The notes under the pieces are model-generated. The model searched no databases. It saw only the letters and a list, made by a program, of their open reading frames with translations, and was not told the origin of the DNA. Shown in pieces: positions 8,089 to 15,835 of a stretch of 19,113 nucleotides of DNA; position 1 is the first letter of the stretch, and each line of letters opens with the position of its first letter. The position numbers were made by a program, and so were the translations under genes. The DNA is from Nanobdellota archaeon (GTDB taxonomy: Archaea > Nanobdellota > Nanobdellia > Woesearchaeales > B3-WOES), in contig JAGLZG010000136.1 in assembly GCA_023131705.1 (NCBI GenBank), positions 1 through 19,113 on the forward strand, read 5' to 3'.

Positions 8089-8097
8089 CTTATAAAT
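8089..8097 (-). promoter_or_regulatory. Possible internal TATA promoter for the 8044-6956 gene
   Basis: On the minus strand ATTTATAAGG overlaps the stop of the upstream gene, about 25 nt before a possible start near 8069, leaving a 25-nt leader before the ATG at 8044. The 45-nt intergenic gap is the longest in the directon, which makes a separate or secondary promoter plausible. Confidence 0.35.
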
Positions 8098-9589
8098 CCT
8101 CAATATATCTTACATTTTTAAAAATATTGTCTTTTAATATTTCCTTTGGCATTTTTTCTATTTCAATAAGAAAAAAATTTAATTTTTTAGAAAGTTTTAA
8201 TGCCTTTTTCAAATAAGGCATAAACAAAGAGTGATCAACACAAAGATCTTTGTTTTTCAAGATCCTCCCTACAGAATAAAGTCCTGAAAATTTTATACCC
8301 TTTACACCTAAAGAATGAACAAACTCAGTTATTTCAGGAAGTTGATTATAATTCAATGAAGTAATCACTATATTTACGCTTAATCTTTTGTTAAACTTTA
8401 GGATATTTCTTATGCCTTTAATTGTTTTTTCCCAACTTCCCTGAATTTGAGTTATCTTGTCATGGATTTTAGGATTGTAACTATGAAGAGAAACCCTTAT
8501 GCCCATAAGATTAACCGCATTAAAAAAGTCTTTTGTATAATCTTTTGATGAAAACATAATAGCATTTGTTGCAAGAGTAGCTTCAAGTCCCAATTTGTTA
8601 GCAAAACAGATAATATCTTTAAGAAAAAGATATGTTGTTGGCTCTCCGCCATAAAAATCTATTATAGCATATCCAGAACTTGCGGCTTTTTGGATTTCTT
8701 CAATTACTGAATCATATGATTTTTTTGGTTTGTTTTCTATATCATCACTTTTCATACAAAACAAACATCTTTGATTGCATGGCCCATCCAGGTGAAGAAT
8801 ATATGTCCTACGACATGGTTTCTCAATCAATTTTGCTTTATTGACATAAAGATAATAATGATCATCCACTTTAACAGGCGTATAGTTCTCCATTATAATT
8901 TTTTTTTTGAAAAAGGGAGCATCAACAACCAATGTTTGGAACTCTCCTCGTTCTCCACAATAAGAGACATTTTTTATTTTGTCTAAATAATTTAAAAAAT
9001 TATTATTCACTACCTTACCTAACCACATTTTACTCATTTTTTTATAATCAACACTAATTATAAGTGGTTTTATTTTGTGTTTTATGACTTCTTTTAATAA
9101 CTCCTTTTGGTCAATTGAACATAATGGCTCAAATACATCAATTTTGGCTTCAATTGCAGTATCTTGAACAAACTCTCTTTGACCTTTTAAGCCTATATAA
9201 CCCATCCCCAGCGTATCTATGCCTTGATTCTTAACAGACACCACAAACTCTTTGAATTTCCCCCTAGGATTTCCAGAGAGATCAATTTGTCTTAATGGAA
9301 GACCTAATGCTTTTGATTGTAGCACCATCAATTCTTTATTATATGGGGGGGTAATACTAATCTTCTTCTCTTTGTCAATTAAATTGAAGAGGAACTTTAT
9401 TTTGAATCCATTTTCTATTGCTTTTTGCAATAATAAATAAGAATCTTTCCCTCCACTCCATGATAATGCTATCTTGGTGTTTTTTGAATAACAAAGTTTA
9501 ATTTTTTTATTAAACCTGCTTCTTTTGCCATTTAAGAATCTAGATTGTTTGTTCACATACCTAATAGACTCCTCTATTTTTTTTAACAT
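8090..9589 (-). CDS. Fusion of DPH6-like PP-loop ATPase and HxsC-like radical SAM domain
   Basis: The N-terminal part (about 1-255) is a PP-loop ATP pyrophosphatase of the diphthine-ammonia ligase (DPH6/MJ0570) family. It has the SGGKDS nucleotide loop (45-50), GMGYI around 128-132, and the diagnostic CGERGEFQTLVVDAPFF block (211-227). Such enzymes adenylate a carboxylate and amidate it with ammonia; DPH6 does so on elongation factor 2. The C-terminal part is a radical SAM domain with C271, C275 and C278 (PCNQRCLFC), YGGEP (313-317), GSWEKTIKGIRNIL and NYNQLPEITEFV, the last two shared with the HxsC-like proteins. It ends without the CX2CX5C auxiliary cluster of its paralogues. I chose the ATG at 9589; a TTG at 9616 would add nine residues. 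A 16-nt gap follows the upstream gene when the TTG is used (43 nt with the ATG). The fusion points to amidation or a similar ATP-driven step paired with radical chemistry on one substrate; this is inference. Confidence 0.85.
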   Translation of the reverse strand: MLKKIEESIRYVNKQSRFLNGKRSRFNKKIKLCYSKNTKIALSWSGGKDSYLLLQKAIENGFKIKFLFNLIDKEKKISITPPYNKELMVLQSKALGLPLRQIDLSGNPRGKFKEFVVSVKNQGIDTLGMGYIGLKGQREFVQDTAIEAKIDVFEPLCSIDQKELLKEVIKHKIKPLIISVDYKKMSKMWLGKVVNNNFLNYLDKIKNVSYCGERGEFQTLVVDAPFFKKKIIMENYTPVKVDDHYYLYVNKAKLIEKPCRRTYILHLDGPCNQRCLFCMKSDDIENKPKKSYDSVIEEIQKAASSGYAIIDFYGGEPTTYLFLKDIICFANKLGLEATLATNAIMFSSKDYTKDFFNAVNLMGIRVSLHSYNPKIHDKITQIQGSWEKTIKGIRNILKFNKRLSVNIVITSLNYNQLPEITEFVHSLGVKGIKFSGLYSVGRILKNKDLCVDHSLFMPYLKKALKLSKKLNFFLIEIEKMPKEILKDNIFKNVRYIEDL

Positions 9590-9632
9590 TTTTGCAGTAA
9601 GACTTTTTAATCTCAACCAATATCATAAAATA

Positions 9633-11687
9633 TCAATCTAATCTAATATAAAATGTGAGGGTTTTATCTTGTTCGAAACTTATTAAACTAATTCTTCCAC
9701 CACATTTAAATAAAGCAGAGTTTAGTTCTTTTAAATTAAAATTCAGACCCTTTATTTTAAGGAGTCTTTCCAAAATTTTTTTGATGGCTTTTTCATCATC
9801 ATTTTTTACATCCTCCAAAAACTCAACAAATAATTTTTCCTTTACAAGTCTTCCTTCTTCATCATACATTTCACTAAAAAAATAAAAATACTTAAAATCA
9901 TCTAAATTCTCATTTATTTCTTTCATTAATCCTGTAAAAGTATGGTTTTGCAAAACTTTTTCCCTGCATAAATAATAAACTTTATATCGCAGAGAATCTT
10001 TACCAATATCAAAACCAAGATTCAGTATTTCTTTTTTTAGTAGTTTATGTTTTTTTAATCCAATAGCCCTTAAAGAAGAATCAATTATCCTGTCAAAATT
10101 ATAAGGCCAAAAACTAATTTTTCCGGGTTTGACCCCCCCAAAAATCAACCAAAAACCGAAGAGATAGCTTTCATCCTGTATATCGGCTCCAAAATATAAA
10201 TCCATGGGGGTATTAGACATCCTTTTTAAAGCAGACACAACCTTTTTGAAATCTTTATTTATACATTTTCTTTCTAAAATTTTTTCAAATAATTGAACTC
10301 TCTTTAAGAAGAATTTACTATTGCGGCAAGAGTAAGCGTCAGCATCTATATTCAAAAATCTTACATCTTTATTTATTTCACCATCTTTAACTTTAAAAGA
10401 GAATTCAAACTTTGTTAGGTTGTATGGGTCAAAGTGGGTTAAAATATTAAGCAACTCTATTGCATTTTCATGAGATTTTTCAGAGACAGGAACAGCATTA
10501 AGATATTTTGAAAAAAATTGAGATTGAGTAGGGATTTTATTGTTTGAATTTTTTATATTAAAATCCATGCGCTTTTTTTTACTTAACTTTTTCCTATCTA
10601 ACTCATTCTTAATATTGTCGTTTGTTGATTCGGCAAGTTTGACAAATATCCTTGCAATTTTACAGAAATTGTCTAAATATTTTTTGAAATCCTCCTCTTT
10701 TGTTTTACACCATATTAGTAAAGGGAGAGGTACAAAACAGAGAGGAGTTGCACTGCAGTTATTACAACGACCTTCTCCGGAAATTTCTGCAAAAGAAAAA
10801 AGTTCTTCAAACATCTTTATTCTTTTTTTAAAATCAATTCCTTTATAAGGGTCCCCTATCAAATAATGTTGTCTTTCTTTGTGGTTCACAACCAAGACCA
10901 TTTCAAAAAGATAAAATTTACCATCACTTCCTAAAAGAAGTTTATTATAATGAGATGTTCCCCAAAGCCTATTCAAGAGTCTTAAATCATATCCTTCAAG
11001 ACTATTAATTTTGTTGATAACTTTTTTCATTATTTCTTCTAATTTTCTTAAATCTTTGTCCCCCCATATTTGCAACATTTGAGGGAATATATCAATTTTT
11101 TTGAAACCATGGTCAATAATAAAATCAATGTTTTCAACTAAATTTTTTACTTCACTAGGGGTAACAGTAAATATAACCCTTGGTCTGTTTTTATCTTCAA
11201 GAGAAAAAAATTTTTTAAAAGCAATATTAGAGGATTTAATAGTCTTGTCATTATAATCTCCCCTCATTTTTCTGTGTGCATCATGACTAGATGGCCTACC
11301 ATCCCAACTTATATTTAATTGGAATCTATTATCAAGAGATTCTAAAAAATCTCTCATAGATTTGTTAAGAAATATACCATTTGTAGTAAGAATTACTTTT
11401 ACTTTTACATTTTTGGAATCTGCCTCATCAAAAATATATCTTAAAGTCCCTTTTGTAAGTTCAGGATAAGTAAGAGATTCTGTTGTTGTAAGGGTTATTG
11501 TATGAAAATCTATAGGGAAACTAAAAAACAAATCAACTGCTTTTTTAATAGTGGGCAAATCAAGCAGGGCAAAGTTGCTTTTGTCAACGAAACAATAATC
11601 GCAATTCATAACACATCTTTCAGAGAAACAGATATCCATCTGACAAGGATATTCTTTAAACATTTCTTTTCTGTTTAGGGAATTCAT
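9633..11687 (-). CDS. Radical SAM/SPASM protein with a large unassigned C-terminal domain
   Basis: Residues 1-350 form a radical SAM enzyme with C25, C29 and C32 (RCVMNCDYC), TTNGIFL (101-107) and NISWDGRPSSHDAHR (125-139), the SPASM-maturase pattern. The usual GGEP is replaced by TTES (68-71) in TLTTTESLTYPEL, so SAM binding may be atypical. GFKKIDIFPQM (194-204) is nearly repeated in the neighbouring protein at 11690, showing that the two are paralogues. Auxiliary ligands C308, C311 and C317 (CX2CX5C) with C327 and C342 are likely. Residues about 390-684 are a separate domain rich in beta strands: LYFGADI then FGFWLIFGG (497-518), LGFDIGKDSLRYKVYYL (557-573) and a last strand RISLISFEQDKTLTFYIRL. 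This order vaguely recalls ABBA-type prenyltransferases of peptide pathways, but I cannot confirm it. It is cytoplasmic, with no signal peptide. The upstream gene ends 2 nt before the start. Confidence 0.8.
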   Translation of the reverse strand: MNSLNRKEMFKEYPCQMDICFSERCVMNCDYCFVDKSNFALLDLPTIKKAVDLFFSFPIDFHTITLTTTESLTYPELTKGTLRYIFDEADSKNVKVKVILTTNGIFLNKSMRDFLESLDNRFQLNISWDGRPSSHDAHRKMRGDYNDKTIKSSNIAFKKFFSLEDKNRPRVIFTVTPSEVKNLVENIDFIIDHGFKKIDIFPQMLQIWGDKDLRKLEEIMKKVINKINSLEGYDLRLLNRLWGTSHYNKLLLGSDGKFYLFEMVLVVNHKERQHYLIGDPYKGIDFKKRIKMFEELFSFAEISGEGRCNNCSATPLCFVPLPLLIWCKTKEEDFKKYLDNFCKIARIFVKLAESTNDNIKNELDRKKLSKKKRMDFNIKNSNNKIPTQSQFFSKYLNAVPVSEKSHENAIELLNILTHFDPYNLTKFEFSFKVKDGEINKDVRFLNIDADAYSCRNSKFFLKRVQLFEKILERKCINKDFKKVVSALKRMSNTPMDLYFGADIQDESYLFGFWLIFGGVKPGKISFWPYNFDRIIDSSLRAIGLKKHKLLKKEILNLGFDIGKDSLRYKVYYLCREKVLQNHTFTGLMKEINENLDDFKYFYFFSEMYDEEGRLVKEKLFVEFLEDVKNDDEKAIKKILERLLKIKGLNFNLKELNSALFKCGGRISLISFEQDKTLTFYIRLD

Positions 11688-11689
11688 TT

Positions 11690-12631
11690 TTAATTACCTT
11701 TTTTTATGGTTTTATTTAATTTTGAAAATAAATTAATAGAAGAAACTGCCCATTTATAATCTTTATTGTTAATAAAACTATAATAAAAAGCATCCACCAT
11801 ACAAAATAAATCCAGATGCTCTTTTTTAAACCATTTTTTTTTATGTAACTCTTCCAATGCGGCCTTTATCGCCTTGTTTTTAAATTTTTCAAATTCACTT
11901 AATTTAGTCTTTTTAATAAAATATGCTTTTTTGGATGAATTAAGGGAATTGCAAAAGCTTATATCCCCATCAGGAAGCACCCTTATTTTGTTGCAATTAT
12001 AATACCTATTTTTGTTGTTCTTCATTAAATTAATAGTAATCCTATTTTTCAAGGAATACTTAAAAATTTTTTTTATTTCCCTTACCATAAACTCTATTTC
12101 TTTATCATTCCAGTAGACATACATCTGAGGGATAATATCTATATCTTTAAAGCCGAGTTCTGCCAATCTAAGAAAATCCCTGTAAGTGTCTTTTAGATTT
12201 TTTTTGGTTATGACTTTTGAAGCATATCTTAGATAATTCTTATTCTTTTTTATTATCTTAACCAGTTCCTTACTTGGTTTTTTTTCACCAACAACCAAGT
12301 TATCTATGCTGTCTATACTTATCCTTAATTCTGTATCCAAACTTTTTATTTTATTTATAATAGAATTAGTAAGCAACAGCCCATTTGTCAGTATCATCTT
12401 TTTTATTTTTTTGCTCTTTAACATTTCCAAAATTTCAACAAGAAAATCATACTCTAAGAAAGGTTCCCCCCCTGTTATTGTGATTGTATTTATTGTTTTA
12501 TAGTTCTTAATTATTTTTCTTACACTTTCTCTTATATTCTTTTTATCAATAATAAACTTGTTTTTTGAGTAACAATAACAACAATTCAGATTACAATTAG
12601 AATTCAGTTGCACTATCAGCTCATTTATCAT
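11690..12631 (-). CDS. Radical SAM protein, paralogue of the adjacent 9633-11687 product
   Basis: This is a 313-residue radical SAM enzyme. C13, C17 and C20 (NCNLNCCYC) are the catalytic cluster ligands, GGEP is intact at 54-57, and MILTNGLLL and LRISIDS follow in the expected order. GFKDIDIIPQMYVYW matches GFKKIDIFPQMLQIW of the next gene, so these two form a pair in which this copy kept the normal SAM motif. A C-terminal YNCNKIRVLPDGDISFCNS segment is the SPASM-like piece that gives auxiliary cluster ligands (PDGxxxxC); a further FCMV lies close to the end, while a full seven-Cys SPASM domain is not present. The start overlaps the upstream stop by ATGA, suggesting coupled translation with the membrane-anchored Cys-repeat protein. 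Its role in the pathway is unknown. Confidence 0.8.
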   Translation of the reverse strand: MINELIVQLNSNCNLNCCYCYSKNKFIIDKKNIRESVRKIIKNYKTINTITITGGEPFLEYDFLVEILEMLKSKKIKKMILTNGLLLTNSIINKIKSLDTELRISIDSIDNLVVGEKKPSKELVKIIKKNKNYLRYASKVITKKNLKDTYRDFLRLAELGFKDIDIIPQMYVYWNDKEIEFMVREIKKIFKYSLKNRITINLMKNNKNRYYNCNKIRVLPDGDISFCNSLNSSKKAYFIKKTKLSEFEKFKNKAIKAALEELHKKKWFKKEHLDLFCMVDAFYYSFINNKDYKWAVSSINLFSKLNKTIKKGN

Positions 12632-13863
12632 TCTCTATGCAGCACTTCATGGATTATAAGCTTTCTGCAATACCTGTATCTATTTTGAGTAAAAGCCAGT
12701 TCACAAGCATCCTTTAATAATCCATTTTGAATAGTGGGGTCTATCTCCTCTATTATTATTTCATCACAATCTTCAATTTTCCCTGCACTGGCAAACCTCA
12801 AGATATTCTCAAAATAATTCTGTCTTTTTTTATCATTTTCAGATTTTTTAAGGGTTTCATCAACATCAATACCTTTTAAGAGATTTAATTCATCCAAATA
12901 TTTACTTTTTGCATCCTTTTTATTCAAAAAATTATGAACATCATCAACAATTTCTTCCACACTAAACTGAACATCATTACTTTCTACCCCTTCCAAAACC
13001 ACCTTATCCAAGAACTCAAAATCCTTTTGCCCTGTTTTGTATAAGTACATTATATAAGTTGTAGCTAAACTTCCAGCGCATATTTTTTCACTACGATTCT
13101 TTTTACATATATCCATCATTTTGCTCTTATTTTCTGAGCACTCAAAGTAAGAAAAACCATTTATGGGAAGATCATATAATTTTAGGTTTTCAATTTGTTC
13201 CAAGCCATTAATTGATTTGATTTCATCAATTGCAAGTTTTTTACAATATGGCCCAAAATCATGGGTAAAAGCCAGTATACAGGCATTTTTTAGCAATATG
13301 CTTTTATCTTCTGGATCAGATTCATCTATAATTATCTCCTGACAGCCCTCAATATTTTTTGCATTGCTGAATTTGAGGATATTTTTATAATAATTCTCTT
13401 TTTTACTATTCTTAATTTTTTCAAGGGTTTCATTTATATTTATTCCATTAAAGAAATCCAACTCTTCCAAATTTTCTTGATTTAGAAAATTGAGAGCATC
13501 TTTAACAACCCTTTCTTTACTATATTTGCTAGTATCTTTAAGTCCATAAATTATTTCTCTAATAACTTCATTATCTTTCCCTTGCATTGTTTTGCCTAAA
13601 TACATAAAATAGACAGTTAATATATCTGAGTTCCATTTCTCAATAATTCTGCTCTTATTTGCTGAACATTCAAGATAAGAAATGCCATTTGTTTTAGGAT
13701 TATACAGCCTTAGATTTTCAATTTGGTCTAAAATTACTACCTCTTTATATATATCTGCAGTCTCTTCAATTTTAGGATGTTTTGTATAAAGAAGCAAGAA
13801 TAATCCAATTGTTAAAAATACAATCAAACCAAAAATGAACCATATTTTCTTTTTAGTTGTCAT
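12628..13863 (-). CDS. Membrane-anchored protein with two tandem Cys-containing repeats
   Basis: I do not recognise the family. Residues 7-26 are a single hydrophobic segment after a KKK stretch (signal anchor), so the remaining 385 residues probably face outside. They consist of two copies of one unit: about 46-215 and 222-407. Paired landmarks are DQIENLRLY / EQIENLKLY, YLECSANKS / YFECSENKS, GININETLEK / GIDVDETLKK, EGCQEIIIDESDP / EDCDEIIIEEIDP, NACILAFT / DACELAFT and PYCKKL / RYCRKL. Four Cys are conserved between copies (66/242, 174/366, 194/387, 207/399), fitting disulfides; copy two has two more (253, 262). The gene follows the precursor gene by 42 nt, with a GGGG ribosome-binding-like element before its ATG, and overlaps the next radical SAM gene by ATGA. 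It could bind, display or process the mature peptide at the surface; this is inference. Confidence 0.75.
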   Translation of the reverse strand: MTTKKKIWFIFGLIVFLTIGLFLLLYTKHPKIEETADIYKEVVILDQIENLRLYNPKTNGISYLECSANKSRIIEKWNSDILTVYFMYLGKTMQGKDNEVIREIIYGLKDTSKYSKERVVKDALNFLNQENLEELDFFNGININETLEKIKNSKKENYYKNILKFSNAKNIEGCQEIIIDESDPEDKSILLKNACILAFTHDFGPYCKKLAIDEIKSINGLEQIENLKLYDLPINGFSYFECSENKSKMMDICKKNRSEKICAGSLATTYIMYLYKTGQKDFEFLDKVVLEGVESNDVQFSVEEIVDDVHNFLNKKDAKSKYLDELNLLKGIDVDETLKKSENDKKRQNYFENILRFASAGKIEDCDEIIIEEIDPTIQNGLLKDACELAFTQNRYRYCRKLIIHEVLHRE

Positions 13864-13905
13864 ATAAAACCCCTTTTTGATTAATTATTAAATAAAACCT
13901 TTTAC

Positions 13906-14241
13906 TCAGCACCATCCACCAGATGAATGGCTACCATGGGAGCTGTGGCTGCTATGACTACTATGTGAGCTGTGGCTGCTATGAGAGCTATGACTAGCAT
14001 GGCTATGACTATGTGTGCCTGTTGCAGTAGGTTGTGTATACCCGACAGACAACTCATTACAATGATCATTATGGTTTACAGATGCAGAAGGAGGGCAACC
14101 AGCATTTACACTTTCCAAAGAAGCTAATGCAGCCGCACTTAATAAAATACCCGTCTTAACAAGGCTTTCTTTACTAATTTTTCCATCTTCTTTTGTTAAG
14201 AATGAACTTATCTTCTTCTTCAACTTCGGAATTCTAGACAT
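13906..14241 (-). CDS. hxsA: His-Xaa-Ser repeat precursor peptide HxsA
   Basis: This is the modifiable peptide of a His-Xaa-Ser system. The 111-residue product has a Lys-rich leader (residues 1-29, with FLTKEDGKISKESL), a hydrophobic Ala/Leu stretch (30-42), a spacer with C49 and C61, and then nine H-x-S triplets at 81-107 (HAS, six HSS, HGS, HSS), ending in GGWC. The leader with EDGKISK followed by a small-residue hydrophobic run agrees with what I recall of HxsA proteins. It is encoded 15 nt after hxsB, just behind the hxsD genes, and has the clearest Shine-Dalgarno of the directon (AGAGGTT). Modification of the His and/or Ser residues by the encoded radical SAM enzymes is inferred; the chemistry cannot be read from sequence. 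The hydrophobic stretch after KTG could act as an export signal. Confidence 0.88.
   Translation of the reverse strand: MSRIPKLKKKISSFLTKEDGKISKESLVKTGILLSAAALASLESVNAGCPPSASVNHNDHCNELSVGYTQPTATGTHSHSHASHSSHSSHSSHSSHSSHSSHGSHSSGGWC
13921..14001 (-). repeat. Nine consecutive His-Xaa-Ser codon triplets in hxsA
   Basis: Nine units of 9 nt encode H-x-S. His uses both CAT and CAC, and Ser uses AGC, AGT, TCT, TCA and TCC, so units differ by synonymous changes. One 17-nt stretch, CATAGCAGCCACAGCTC, occurs twice, showing local duplication. Confidence 0.9.
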
Positions 14242-14244
14242 TTT

Positions 14245-14251
14245 AACCTCT
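14245..14251 (-). promoter_or_regulatory. Shine-Dalgarno site of hxsA
   Basis: AGAGGTT on the minus strand lies 3 nt before the ATG; its GAGGT core matches the archaeal 16S rRNA tail complement. It is stronger than those of the flanking genes, consistent with higher synthesis of the precursor than of the enzymes. Confidence 0.5.
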
Positions 14252-14256
14252 TTTAA

Positions 14257-15633
14257 TCAATTATTGTTATCTTTATTTATAAATTTTTCTCTAACAACCC
14301 AATCAAACTGCTTTTTGAATATCTTACACCTATCTGTCTGACTTATTTTTCCAATAACACTTCTCTGTTCAGCATAATTACAAACAGGACATACTCCACA
14401 ATAAGGCTTATAAACACAATTATTGCATATATATTGGTCATTTATAGAAGCAGCAATAGTTGCACATGTTTTATTACACGTAACAACATCTTTATACAAA
14501 TCTTTCTTAACATTACCTAACAAGAATAAGTCTTCTCCAATCATTCTAGCCTCATCACAAGTATAAATATTACCATTATAATTATAAGCTAACTGTCCAA
14601 TAGCGGCGCCGCAGGGGCTTCTTAAATCCATGTAATTAGGATCAAATTCATTTTGTATTTTATTAACCATTATAGCAACCATCCTTTCACTTATCCTCTC
14701 TCCCCTTTTTTTAAATTTCTCTGTATACCTGACTGCATTTCTCCAAAAATCAAGATATTCTCCTACAGAATAATTTATTTTTGGCCATGCTTGCTTAGCG
14801 ACACCCAGATTATTTAAAAACCTTAAATGAATATCTTTTAACCCTAGTTTGATATATTCATCAATAATCTCTTTTGGATATGATAAGCTCTTTCTTGTTA
14901 GTGTGACCAAAGCATTGATTCTTCTGTTTTTTATATTTCTTTTTTTATATTCATCTTTAAATCTTTCAATCCATTTAACAACCTGCTCATAATTACTCCC
15001 TCCAATAAATTTCCTATTGTAATCATGCAACTCTTTTGGACCATCCAAAGATGTGCATATAGCAATCTTATGCCCAATTAAATAATCCATTTTTTCTTTA
15101 TCCATCTCTGTTAAATTAGTCACAATTGTTATAAACATATTTTTCTTTGCCTGCTTATTCTTTTTCCAGGCATATTCTATGATATATTTAACAACATCCC
15201 AGTTTAGCAAAGGCTCTCCACCCTGGAATTCTATAGTGATGCTTTTTCTAGGTGTCTGGAAAATAAAATCAATAGTTTTCTTAGCAATTTCTTTGTTCAT
15301 GTCAAATTCCTTTTTATTTTGGGGTTTAGAGCTGGCATGACAATAAATACAATTCATATTGCATCTTAATGTGACAACAATGATATGCAAAGAAGTTCCT
15401 GAAAACAAAAAATTGTTTCTATTTCTTGTTAATCTTACTGCTTCATTTATATTTGTATCAGTAAGAATAATCTCTTTTTCTTCTAATTTATCTTTCAGTT
15501 TTCCATCAATATTGTTTTGCTTTAATTTCTTAAACTCCCCATTAGAAAGAATACAATAACTTCCATGATCGGTTGTTACAAAATATTTATCTCCAAATTT
15601 CTTAGCTCTATAATTATTAAAAGTATAATCCAT
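14257..15633 (-). CDS. hxsB: His-Xaa-Ser system radical SAM maturase HxsB
   Basis: HxsB is one of the radical SAM/SPASM maturases defined by co-occurrence with HxsA. The 458-residue length and domain order fit. Residues 1-75 are an N-terminal region with a PqqD-like look (YFVTTDHGSYCILSNGEF). SLHIIVVTLRCNMNCIYC (81-98) holds C91, C95 and C98. IEFQGGEPLLNWD (134-146) and CTSLDGPKELHDYNR follow. Near residue 340, DLRSPCGAAIGQLAYNYNG-type sequence and then TCDEARM correspond to the family block where HxsB has YNYDGxxYxxDEARML. The closing Cys-rich segment (ICNNCVYKPYCGVCPVCNY and DRCKIF) is the SPASM auxiliary-cluster domain, binding further [4Fe-4S] clusters. The start lies one base after the HxsD-like stop and the stop is 15 nt before hxsA. 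Bacterial HxsB proteins are the better-known members; this is an archaeal one. Confidence 0.9.
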   Translation of the reverse strand: MDYTFNNYRAKKFGDKYFVTTDHGSYCILSNGEFKKLKQNNIDGKLKDKLEEKEIILTDTNINEAVRLTRNRNNFLFSGTSLHIIVVTLRCNMNCIYCHASSKPQNKKEFDMNKEIAKKTIDFIFQTPRKSITIEFQGGEPLLNWDVVKYIIEYAWKKNKQAKKNMFITIVTNLTEMDKEKMDYLIGHKIAICTSLDGPKELHDYNRKFIGGSNYEQVVKWIERFKDEYKKRNIKNRRINALVTLTRKSLSYPKEIIDEYIKLGLKDIHLRFLNNLGVAKQAWPKINYSVGEYLDFWRNAVRYTEKFKKRGERISERMVAIMVNKIQNEFDPNYMDLRSPCGAAIGQLAYNYNGNIYTCDEARMIGEDLFLLGNVKKDLYKDVVTCNKTCATIAASINDQYICNNCVYKPYCGVCPVCNYAEQRSVIGKISQTDRCKIFKKQFDWVVREKFINKDNNN

Positions 15634-15634
15634 T

Positions 15635-15835
15635 TTAAACCAATGTTTTATTTTTCATTAATCCTAAAACATAATTGCAGAACTCTTCTTTTAATTGTTT
15701 AATATCCTCTTTGGGTTTTAATTCAATTTCTATGCTATTATTTAATATCTTCCCCCTGCAAATACCCTTAAAATCATTTAAAGCCTCTTTAACAGACTCT
15801 TTATTATAAAATTCTTTATTTAATAATATAATCAT
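15635..15835 (-). CDS. Short HxsD-like protein
   Basis: A 66-residue protein, apparently a shortened paralogue of the upstream HxsD. It has an N-terminal strand (IILLNKEFYN), a helix starting KESVKEALNDF, then SIEIELKPKEDIKQLKEEF, which parallels IFIELKPKNKENLEKLGREF in HxsD, and ends FCNYVLGLMKNKTLV. Small proteins of this type probably serve as peptide-recognition or assembly partners for radical SAM maturases, much as PqqD does for PqqE; this is an analogy, not shown. The start overlaps the hxsD stop by ATGA and the stop is one base ahead of hxsB, so HxsB and both HxsD proteins are likely made together. Confidence 0.7.
   Translation of the reverse strand: MIILLNKEFYNKESVKEALNDFKGICRGKILNNSIEIELKPKEDIKQLKEEFCNYVLGLMKNKTLV

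Noticed and set aside
8090..9589. Frameshift or misassembly joining separate DPH6 and radical SAM genes
   Set aside because: One uninterrupted frame with a smooth linker and codon use like the neighbours; an error cannot be excluded without reads.
9633..11687. Second Cys-rich or HemN-type domain at the C-terminus
   Set aside because: No CX3CX2C or FGGG motif is found in residues 390-684; the domain has only scattered Cys.
13921..14001. CRISPR or minisatellite reading of the 9-nt repeats
   Set aside because: The repeats stay in frame, encode H-x-S and sit in a gene next to hxsB and hxsD.
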